A stretch of DNA of 8,646 nt, taken from contig CACZOL010000024.1 of the NCBI GenBank assembly GCA_902782705.1, positions 1 through 8,646 of the forward strand. Direction: 5' to 3'. Below the pieces are notes generated by a model, which was not told the origin of the DNA, ran no database searches, and was given only the letters and a program-made list of their open reading frames with translations. Position 1 is the first letter of the stretch. Every line of letters begins with the position of its first letter. This document shows, piece by piece, positions 1 through 5,981 of this stretch. The position numbers and the translations under genes were made by a program. This stretch comes from an uncultured Selenomonadaceae bacterium. Lineage in GTDB: Bacteria; Bacillota; Negativicutes; Selenomonadales; Selenomonadaceae.

Positions 1-524
1 ACCACCGTGTCGTCAAGGTCGTCGTTCGCCTTTTGCAGCAACGCCTCATTCGCCGCAACGACGGCGGCATATTCATTGACCTTCGCCCTCTGCGTCGTAA
101 CCGTCTGTTCGGCGATAGCCGCCGAATCCAACAGTTCCTCGTCACGCCGGAGGTCGATAATTGCATTATCCAAGGTTGCTTGGGACTGCGCAAGATTCGC
201 TTGCGCGGAAAGCACTGCCGCCTCGTACTGGCGAGAGTCGATGCGGTAAAGCGGCTGACCCTCATTGACGGACTGACCGCCATGCACATATTTCTCCACG
301 ATCGCGCCGGAAACCCGCGGCAGGATCTTTACTTCGTCCTTGCCGCGCACCTGCCCAGCGAACTCCGTAGTCAGCGGCGTATCCTGCTTCAGGACCCTCA
401 TCGCCTTGACCGGCGTCCCCTGCGGCCCCTGCTGCGCCTGCTGCCCGCCGCAGCCCGCAAAGATTCCCGCCGCCAACATTGCCGACAGCAACCCGCCCAA
501 AAGCTTCTTTTTTCCGTTCGTCAT
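1..524 (-). CDS. RND-type efflux periplasmic adaptor (membrane fusion) lipoprotein, N-terminal part, cut by window edge
   Basis: The reading frame is open from an ATG at 524 to the window edge, giving 174 codons of a protein that continues outside. Residues 1-25 form a lipoprotein signal: a Lys-rich start, a hydrophobic stretch, then FAG-Cys with Cys25 as the probable lipidated residue. A Gln/Gly/Pro linker follows. From about residue 38 the sequence has the AcrA/MexA layout: a first beta strand, then the lipoyl-like half motif (ILPRVSGAIVEKYVHGGQSV, then EGQPLYRID). From about residue 100 to the end is an Ala/Gln-rich coiled-coil hairpin arm. By family knowledge such proteins link an inner-membrane RND pump to an outer-membrane channel, so the pump gene should lie just beyond position 1. 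GGAGG at 536-540 is the ribosome-binding site, 11 nt from the ATG. Substrate cannot be told. The family call is firm. A non-RND (ABC-type) partner is possible because only the N-terminus is visible. Confidence 0.9.
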   Translation of the reverse strand, partial: MTNGKKKLLGGLLSAMLAAGIFAGCGGQQAQQGPQGTPVKAMRVLKQDTPLTTEFAGQVRGKDEVKILPRVSGAIVEKYVHGGQSVNEGQPLYRIDSRQYEAAVLSAQANLAQSQATLDNAIIDLRRDEELLDSAAIAEQTVTTQRAKVNEYAAVVAANEALLQKANDDLDDTV

Positions 525-549
525 AAGATTCGTGGCCTCCTATTATAAG

Positions 550-567
550 TTTGCGACAACACGCAAA
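550..567. repeat. Perfect inverted repeat in the efflux leader, candidate repressor operator
   Basis: TTTGCG, a 6-nt centre and CGCAAA form a perfect 6+6 inverted repeat. It lies between the proposed transcription start (about 587) and the ribosome-binding site (536-540) of the efflux adaptor. RND efflux operons are commonly controlled by TetR- or MarR-family repressors that bind such palindromes, so an operator is a reasonable reading. In RNA it could also form a short 6-bp hairpin. No regulator gene is visible in the window. Confidence 0.4.
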
Positions 568-593
568 TTGTGAGCATAAAACATCATTATCTA

Positions 594-622
594 ATGTTAA
601 AATAAGGGGAGTAAAATGTCAA
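594..622 (-). promoter_or_regulatory. Probable sigma-A promoter of the efflux adaptor gene
   Basis: On the minus strand there is a perfect -35 box TTGACA (622-617), a 17-nt spacer and a -10 box TAACAT (599-594, 4 of 6 to consensus). Transcription would start near 587 and give a leader of about 63 nt before the adaptor ATG at 524. The -35 shares its first two bases with the foot of the adjacent hairpin. A TATAAT at 547-542 was considered as an alternative -10. It would start the RNA inside the ribosome-binding site and has a poor -35, so it is less likely. Confidence 0.6.
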
Positions 623-668
623 GGAGCGCAACGGCTTCCCAAAATTCAGGAAGGCCGCTGCGCTCCTT
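621..668 (-). terminator. Long hairpin after the substrate-binding-protein gene, probable terminator
   Basis: Two arms (621-639 and 649-668) form a stem of about 19 bp around a 9-nt loop, with one bulged base, starting 21 nt past the stop codon of the substrate-binding-protein gene. Read as minus-strand RNA, the one imperfect pair becomes a G-U wobble. On the plus strand it is an A-C mismatch, so the minus strand is the likelier functional one. The minus-strand 3' flank is TTGACATTTT, a weak U-tract, whereas the plus-strand flank is a good T-run (667-671). It may therefore act in both directions. Confidence 0.65.
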
Positions 669-689
669 TTTAGTTAAAAAGTCCGAATC

Positions 690-1505
690 TTATTTACTGA
701 TTTTCGTTATGTCAGCAGCAAACCACTTCTGTGAAATCTTTGCCATCGTGCCGTCCTTGCGCATCTCATCAAGAACTTTTTGCACCTTATCGCGAAGCTC
801 CTTGTCGTCCTTACGGAAACCAACGCCGAACTGCGCCGACGGCCCGACCGTTACGTCCACCGCCTCGATCTTGTTTGGATGCTTGCTAATGTAGTAACGA
901 CCGATAATCTCGTCGCAAACCACCGCGTCGATGCGTCCATTTTCAAGATCCATGAACGCCGACAGATAATCCTGATACTTCTTGAACTCTTTGAACGTAC
1001 CCGTAAGTTCCGGCTTGCCGTCCAAATAATCCTCGATCGTGCCGCCGCCGCTCTGTGTAGCGACAATCTTGCCCGCCAGCGACGCCTCTCCCGTGATGCC
1101 GCCGGTCTTGCCCGCCGCACAGAAAATAATGAAACGGTTATTCATATACGGGTCGCTGAACAGGATGTTCTCTTTACGTTTCTCGGTAATATCGAGACCA
1201 TTCCAAAGCATATCGACGCGGCCGCTTTTCAGCTCCGCCTCCTTGCTCGCCCAGTCGATCGGCTTGAAGTCCACTTTCGTATTCAAACGCTTCGCCGCTT
1301 CTGTCGCAAGATCGATGTCAAAACCGACGATTTTATTGTTCTCATCCACGAATCCCATCGGCGGGAAATTGTCGTCGAGACCGAGAACGATCGGCTTTGC
1401 CTCATTCTTCTTCTCCGCCGGCTTCTGTCCGCCGCCGCAGCCCGCCAATAATCCGCAGGCAAGAGCCGCCAGCATCAGCACCGCAAATAACTTCTTCATG
1501 TTCAT
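690..1505 (-). CDS. ABC transporter substrate-binding lipoprotein, family 3 (polar amino acid type)
   Basis: This 271-residue protein is a complete extracytoplasmic solute-binding protein. Residues 1-23 are a lipoprotein signal ending in LLAGC (Cys23 lipidated), followed by a Gly/Lys/Glu linker. The mature part shows the family 3 pattern: an N-terminal strand entering NFPPMGF, the signature GFDIDLATEAAKRL, then W-N-G-L-D-I-T-E-K-R with F-S-D-P-Y, the hinge-region V-A-T-Q-S-G-G-G-T, and a C-terminal helix before K-W-F. Such proteins deliver amino acids (for example Glu, Gln, His or cystine) to an inner-membrane ABC permease; the ligand cannot be read from the sequence. No permease or ATPase gene is adjacent, so it is an orphan or works with a transporter encoded elsewhere. 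The start at 1505 is chosen because GGAGGGGAG lies just upstream; ATG 1499 is nearly as good. An in-frame ATG at 1583 would overlap the promoter and is rejected. Confidence 0.93.
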   Translation of the reverse strand: MNMKKLFAVLMLAALACGLLAGCGGGQKPAEKKNEAKPIVLGLDDNFPPMGFVDENNKIVGFDIDLATEAAKRLNTKVDFKPIDWASKEAELKSGRVDMLWNGLDITEKRKENILFSDPYMNNRFIIFCAAGKTGGITGEASLAGKIVATQSGGGTIEDYLDGKPELTGTFKEFKKYQDYLSAFMDLENGRIDAVVCDEIIGRYYISKHPNKIEAVDVTVGPSAQFGVGFRKDDKELRDKVQKVLDEMRKDGTMAKISQKWFAADITKISK

Positions 1506-1554
1506 TCTCCCCTCCATCAAATCATAAAATGCCAATAAACAAAAAACCAAAAAT

Positions 1555-1583
1555 ATTATACCGAAACTCCCAGCCTTTTGCAA
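1555..1583 (-). promoter_or_regulatory. Sigma-A promoter of the substrate-binding-protein gene
   Basis: On the minus strand TTGCAA (1583-1578) is followed by exactly 17 nt and a perfect TATAAT (1560-1555). The predicted start near 1548 gives an AT-rich leader of about 43 nt ending in GGAGGGGAG before the ATG at 1505. The promoter lies wholly in the gap after the antiporter gene, so the binding-protein gene is probably its own transcription unit. Confidence 0.75.
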
Positions 1584-1603
1584 ACGGAAAAACGAGACGT
1601 CTG

Positions 1604-3121
1604 TTACGATTCATCCACTTCTACCGGCTCGCATTTCGCGCAGATCACGAAGCAACAAATCGCCAAGAGAACAACGCCGACCGCCAGTCCTGCAAAACCG
1701 TTTTTCGTAAAGCCGTCTACGATATAACCGACGAAACTGCATACGCCGACGAGAAGCACATAAGGAATCTGCGTACTCACATGGATAATATGGCTGCATT
1801 GTGCGCCCGCCGACGCGAGAATCGTCGTATCGGAAATCGGCGACGCATGATCGCCGGCCACCGCTCCGGACAGCACTGCCGCGACCATCAGCACAAGCAA
1901 TTCATACTGCTCCATGCCGACAACGGCCACTGCGATAGGAATCAATATCCCGAACGTGCCCCACGAAGTTCCGGTGGAAAACGCCAAAAATCCGGCTACG
2001 ACAAAGAAAATTGCCGGAAGGAAAAGCCCCACCGAAGAATTCATCTGTACGAGATTACCGACATAACCGCCAAGATTCAGATATTTGTCGCTGACAATCC
2101 CTGACATCGTCCACGCAAGGCAGAGAATGAAAACCGCCGGAACCATCGCCTTAAAGCCCAGCACGAAGCACTCGCAGAACTTGTTGAACGGAAGTATGCC
2201 GCGCGGCAGATACAAAAGCGCGACAAATACGAACGAAATGAACGAGCCAAGCACAAGCGCTTTGGAAGAATCGCAGTCCGCAAAAGCGTCCGCAATGGAT
2301 TTTCCTTCCTGGATGCCGCCTGTATAGAGCATTCCGAAAACGCATGAAGCAATCAGCACTAAAATCGGAAGCAGCAAGTCAAGTACCGTTCCGTTTCCGA
2401 ACGCTTTCGTCTCATCATTTCCCTGCGAATTTTCGTATTCTTGCGATACAATCATCGATTCTTTATTACGACGAACGATTGCCCCCATCGTCGAAAAATC
2501 CCGTCCCGTCCACGCGATAAACAGCATAAAGAGCATGGTCAAGATCGCATAAAGATTGACGGGAATCGTGCGCAGGAACAGCGCGAAACCGTCAATCGTC
2601 GTGCCCTCGGGCAGCGATGAGCCGACAGCTGCCGCCCAGCTCGATACCGGCGCAAGAATGCAGACAGGCGCCGCCGTCGCGTCGATAATATAAGCGAGCT
2701 TCGCCCGCGAGACCTTGAATCGGTCAGTGATCGGCCGCATGACCGTCCCAACCGTCAGACAGTTAAAATAATCGTCGATGAAGATGATAATGCCGAGAAG
2801 TGCCGTCAGAAACAGCGCGCTGCGTTTACCGTGAATTTTCTTCCCCGCCCATTTACCATAGGCCTCCGTCGCGCCGGAGCGCGAGATAGCCGCAACGAGA
2901 ATTCCGAGAACGACAAGGAATACGAGAATATTGACGTTACCGCCAACCTTCTCCTCCATGACCGCGAACATCGTCAAAATCGCCTGAATGACATTGAAAT
3001 TGGAATACAGCATCGCTCCCGAGAATATACCGATCAGAAGCGACATATATACTTCCTGCGTTGCCAATGCCAACACAATCGTCAGGATCGGTGGCAAAAC
3101 GGACCATATCGTTTCCGCCAT
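1604..3121 (-). CDS. NhaC-family Na+/H+ antiporter
   Basis: This 505-residue integral membrane protein is mostly hydrophobic, with roughly 11-12 membrane-spanning stretches by eye, starting almost at the N-terminus. Features typical of the NhaC family include FIDDYFNCLTVGTVMRPITD in the first half, the pattern STGTSWGTFGILIPIAVAV, and the highly conserved GDHASPISDTTILAS at about residues 423-437. The family exchanges cytoplasmic Na+ for H+, or in relatives such as MleN couples Na+ and H+ to organic acid exchange, so the exact substrate is uncertain. The start at 3121 has AGGGA six nt upstream. Length is normal for the family and no damage is seen. It begins 22 nt after the leuS stop with no good promoter between, so it is likely the last gene of that cluster. 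A sodium antiporter there is a mixed-function neighbour with no obvious link to tRNA charging. Confidence 0.92.
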   Translation of the reverse strand: MAETIWSVLPPILTIVLALATQEVYMSLLIGIFSGAMLYSNFNVIQAILTMFAVMEEKVGGNVNILVFLVVLGILVAAISRSGATEAYGKWAGKKIHGKRSALFLTALLGIIIFIDDYFNCLTVGTVMRPITDRFKVSRAKLAYIIDATAAPVCILAPVSSWAAAVGSSLPEGTTIDGFALFLRTIPVNLYAILTMLFMLFIAWTGRDFSTMGAIVRRNKESMIVSQEYENSQGNDETKAFGNGTVLDLLLPILVLIASCVFGMLYTGGIQEGKSIADAFADCDSSKALVLGSFISFVFVALLYLPRGILPFNKFCECFVLGFKAMVPAVFILCLAWTMSGIVSDKYLNLGGYVGNLVQMNSSVGLFLPAIFFVVAGFLAFSTGTSWGTFGILIPIAVAVVGMEQYELLVLMVAAVLSGAVAGDHASPISDTTILASAGAQCSHIIHVSTQIPYVLLVGVCSFVGYIVDGFTKNGFAGLAVGVVLLAICCFVICAKCEPVEVDES

Positions 3122-3143
3122 GAAAATTCCCTGCTTTCTTTAA

Positions 3144-5621
3144 TTATTTCACTACGATATTTACGAGCTTGCCCGGCACGGCAATGACCTTGACGACGGT
3201 CTTGCCGTCGACATACTGCTGCACCTTCGGCTGCGCCAGCGCCGCTTTTTCCATCGAGGCCTTGTCCGCCTCCGCCGGAACGACGATTCGGTCGCGCACT
3301 TTGCCGTTGATTTGCAGTACGATCTCGACCTCATCCTCCTTCATGGCCTCCTCGTCAAAAGTCGGCCACTTCTGCGTGTGAACGCTGCCATTGCCGCCAA
3401 TCTCACTCCACATTTCCTCTGTGATGTGCGGCGAGAACGGAGCGAGCAGCTTGATCAGCCCAAGCACAACCTCGCGAATCAGTCCGGCGTTCACCGCCTC
3501 AACATCTTGGAACGTGTAAAGCTCGTTGACCAGCTCCATGATCGCGCTGATGGCCGTATTGAACGTAAAGCGGTTCTCGACGTCATCGGTAACTTTCGCG
3601 ACGGTCTGATGCAGGACGCGGCGAAGCGTCGTCTCCTCCTTCGTCAGTTTCGATACGTCATAATCGTCCTTGCCTTCTTTCACCAAGGGCGCGAACTGCC
3701 CAACGATGCGCCAGACGCGGTTCAGGAAACGCCATGCGCCTTCGACGCCCTGGTCGCTCCATTCAAGATCGCGCTCCGGCGGCGCGGCGAACAGTATGAA
3801 CAGGCGCGCCGTGTCTGCACCGTATTTCGCGATGATCTCCTCCGGCGAAACGACGTTGCCTTTCGACTTCGACATTTTCGAGCCATCCTTGATGACCATG
3901 CCCTGTGTCAGAAGATTGGTAAACGGTTCGTCGAAATCAACAAGGCCCGCGTCGCGCAAAACTTTCGTGAAGAACCGCGAATACAAGAGATGCAGAATCG
4001 CATGCTCGATGCCGCCGATGTATTGATCCACCGGCGCCCAGTAATTGACCTTGTCCTTCGCGAACGGCTCTTTTTCATTATGCGGATCGGTGTAGCGCAG
4101 ATAATACCACGACGAGCAGATGAAGGTATCCATCGTGTCCGTCTCACGCTTCGCGTCGGCTCCGCATTTCGGGCATTTGACGTTGACGAACTCTTCGCAC
4201 TGGGCCAGCGGCGACACCGCCCCCTGTTCGAACTTCACGTTTTCCGGAAGCTTGACCGGAAGCTCCTCTTCCGGCACCAGCACCTCTCCGCAATGCGGGC
4301 AATGAATAATCGGAATCGGCGCGCCCCAATACCGCTGACGGGAAATCAGCCAGTCGCGCAGACGGTAATTGACACGGCGCTTGCCAAATCCCTTCGCCTC
4401 CGCCTCATCCATAGTCGCAGCCAGCGCCGCGTGCATTTCCATGCCGTCGAACTTGCCGGAATTGACGAGCACGCCCTCTTTTTCCACATAGGCGTAGTCC
4501 ATTTCCGCAAGATTCAGCGTTTGTCCCTTCGGCTGAATTGTCAGGATTTTCGGGATGCCGTATTTCGTCGCGAACATCCAATCGCGCTGATCGTGCGCCG
4601 GAACGCCCATGACCGCGCCGGTACCATATTCAGCCAGCACATAGTTCGTAATCCAGATCTGTACATCGTTCCCGTTGAAAGGGTTCACGCAGCAAAGTCC
4701 GGTAAAAATCCCCTCTTTCTCCGATGCCTCAGAAGTCCTCTCCATCTCGGACTGGTTCCGCGCCTTTTCGCAAAACGCTTTGATCTCCGCCGCTTTCGGA
4801 TTGTCCTTGCAGATTTTCTCCACCAGCGGATGCTCGGCCGCCAGCGCGAGGAACGTCACGCCAAACGCAGTATCGGGACGCGTCGTATAAACGGGAATCT
4901 TTTCGCCAACGGCGGGGAAATCAAAGGCGAACTCCAGACCCTCGCTGCGTCCGATCCAGTTGTCCTGCATCGTCTTGACACGCTCCGGCCAACCTTTCAG
5001 AAGCTCGAGATCCTTCAAAAGCTCATCCGCATAGTCCGTGATTTTCAGGAACCACTGGGACAGACTCTTCTTGTGTACTTCGGAATCGCAGCGCCAGCAT
5101 TTGCCGTCCACGACCTGTTCATTGGCCAGCACCGTGCCGCACGTATCGCACCAGTTGACCGACGCAGCTTTCTTGTACGCGAGTCCGCGCTTGTAAAAAA
5201 GCTGGAACAACCACTGCGTCCAACGATAATAATCAGGGCGGCAGGTCTCGACCTCACGGTCCCAGTCGTAGGAAAGCCCCATCGTCTGCTGCTGACGCGT
5301 CATGTTCTCGATATTCGAGAAGGTCCAATCCGCCGGACGGACGCCGTGCTTGATGGCAGCGTTTTCCGCGGGCATGCCGAAAGCGTCGAAGCCCATCGGA
5401 TGAATCACGTTGAATCCCGCCATACGCTTGTACCGTGCCAACACGTCTCCAATGGAGTAGTTGCGGACGTGTCCCATGTGGAGGTTGCCCGACGGATACG
5501 GGAACATCTCCAGTACATAATACTTGTGCAGGGAGTCGTCCGCCTCCGTCTTGTAAATTTCATCTTCCGCCCATTTCTGCTGCCATTTCTTTTCTATTTC
5601 CAGCGGATTGTATTTTTCCAT
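3144..5621 (-). CDS. leuS: Leucyl-tRNA synthetase (leucine--tRNA ligase)
   Basis: A complete 825-residue class I synthetase of bacterial length that charges tRNA-Leu with leucine in the cytoplasm. The catalytic HIGH motif is HMGH at 48-51, preceded by FPYPSGNL, and the KMSKS motif is at 582-586 within DGSKMSKSKGNVVSPEEII. The CP1 editing domain, which removes mischarged residues, is intact: TTRPDT at 246-251 and VPAHDQRDW with Asp344, equivalent to the editing aspartate of E. coli LeuRS. Cysteine pairs suggest two zinc sites: C158/C161 with C175/C178, and C441/C444 with C483/C486. The C-terminal part holds the anticodon-binding helices and the small terminal domain. The start at 5621 matches the usual family N-terminus (MEKYNPLEIEKKWQQKW), with GGGGGA upstream. 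It lies 17 nt behind the small unknown gene, and no T-box leader, common before Firmicute leuS, fits in that gap. Confidence 0.99.
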   Translation of the reverse strand: MEKYNPLEIEKKWQQKWAEDEIYKTEADDSLHKYYVLEMFPYPSGNLHMGHVRNYSIGDVLARYKRMAGFNVIHPMGFDAFGMPAENAAIKHGVRPADWTFSNIENMTRQQQTMGLSYDWDREVETCRPDYYRWTQWLFQLFYKRGLAYKKAASVNWCDTCGTVLANEQVVDGKCWRCDSEVHKKSLSQWFLKITDYADELLKDLELLKGWPERVKTMQDNWIGRSEGLEFAFDFPAVGEKIPVYTTRPDTAFGVTFLALAAEHPLVEKICKDNPKAAEIKAFCEKARNQSEMERTSEASEKEGIFTGLCCVNPFNGNDVQIWITNYVLAEYGTGAVMGVPAHDQRDWMFATKYGIPKILTIQPKGQTLNLAEMDYAYVEKEGVLVNSGKFDGMEMHAALAATMDEAEAKGFGKRRVNYRLRDWLISRQRYWGAPIPIIHCPHCGEVLVPEEELPVKLPENVKFEQGAVSPLAQCEEFVNVKCPKCGADAKRETDTMDTFICSSWYYLRYTDPHNEKEPFAKDKVNYWAPVDQYIGGIEHAILHLLYSRFFTKVLRDAGLVDFDEPFTNLLTQGMVIKDGSKMSKSKGNVVSPEEIIAKYGADTARLFILFAAPPERDLEWSDQGVEGAWRFLNRVWRIVGQFAPLVKEGKDDYDVSKLTKEETTLRRVLHQTVAKVTDDVENRFTFNTAISAIMELVNELYTFQDVEAVNAGLIREVVLGLIKLLAPFSPHITEEMWSEIGGNGSVHTQKWPTFDEEAMKEDEVEIVLQINGKVRDRIVVPAEADKASMEKAALAQPKVQQYVDGKTVVKVIAVPGKLVNIVVK

Positions 5622-5638
5622 TCCAGTCTTTCCCCCGT

Positions 5639-5980
5639 TTATTTCTTTATAGTTTTTTCGACGGTCTGATGCTCCAAGAGTATCGTATTGCCGTCGCGGC
5701 GCACATTGATACGGTAGTCCAAGACGCCCTGCCGAAAGAGATCGAGCTTGATTTCCAACAGCAGTTTTTCCATCGTGTCGATAGCGTCCTGTGAGAGATA
5801 GGTCGAGTACGCGCCTTCACGCTGTTCCGATGCGTTTGTCCGTCTTGCCTGCGGACGCGCCAAAGCTTTTTGCGGCTCCGCCGATTTCAGCATCGTCTCT
5901 TCGATGGTCGGCTCTTCCTTCCAATCCTTGAACATGTCCTTGTCCGAAAGATTTCTCGGTATTTTCTGCGTCTTCCCCAT
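5639..5980 (-). CDS. Small protein of unknown function between glnS and leuS
   Basis: I do not recognise this 113-residue protein. Its first 55 or so residues are hydrophilic, rich in Lys, Glu, Arg and Pro, and probably disordered (for example ALARPQARRTNASEQREG). The C-terminal half looks folded: a probable amphipathic helix at about 62-83 (LSQDAIDTMEKLLLEIKLDLF) and then two strands at about 87-104 separated by RRDGN. It has no signal peptide, membrane segment or cysteines. It is very likely real because its ATG follows the glnS stop after a single base (GGATAAGATG), with AAAGGA supplied by the end of glnS, which suggests translational coupling. It ends 17 nt before leuS. Position suggests a link to translation, but this is inference only. 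Confidence 0.85.
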   Translation of the reverse strand: MGKTQKIPRNLSDKDMFKDWKEEPTIEETMLKSAEPQKALARPQARRTNASEQREGAYSTYLSQDAIDTMEKLLLEIKLDLFRQGVLDYRINVRRDGNTILLEHQTVEKTIKK

Positions 5981-5981
5981 C

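Noticed and set aside
542..547. Perfect TATAAT on the minus strand just before the efflux adaptor ribosome-binding site
   Set aside because: There is no usable -35 at 16-18 nt, and the RNA would start within the ribosome-binding site. The TTGACA-N17-TAACAT pair upstream fits better.
565..576. AATTGTGAGC, which resembles half of the E. coli lac operator
   Set aside because: The other half-site is absent, no LacI-type context is present, and a 10-bp AT-rich match is likely chance.
780..1451. A 223-codon plus-strand frame opposite the binding-protein gene
   Set aside because: It lies wholly inside a well-supported minus-strand gene, with no recognisable protein features.
1584..1603. Possible terminator after the antiporter gene (AGACGTCT followed by CGTTTTT)
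   Set aside because: AGACGTCT is a gapless palindrome, so only a very short bulged stem could form. The T-run is short, and termination here is not supported.
5622..5638. T-box or other leader riboswitch before leuS
   Set aside because: The gap to the preceding gene is 17 nt, far too short for a T-box. No specifier loop or antiterminator sequence is seen.
3312..5669. A 785-codon open frame on the plus strand, antisense to leuS
   Set aside because: It is codon-aligned with leuS, so it stays open simply because leuS avoids TTA, CTA and TCA codons. The product has no recognisable domains, is Arg/His-rich in the manner of shadow frames, and leuS itself has all its motifs intact.
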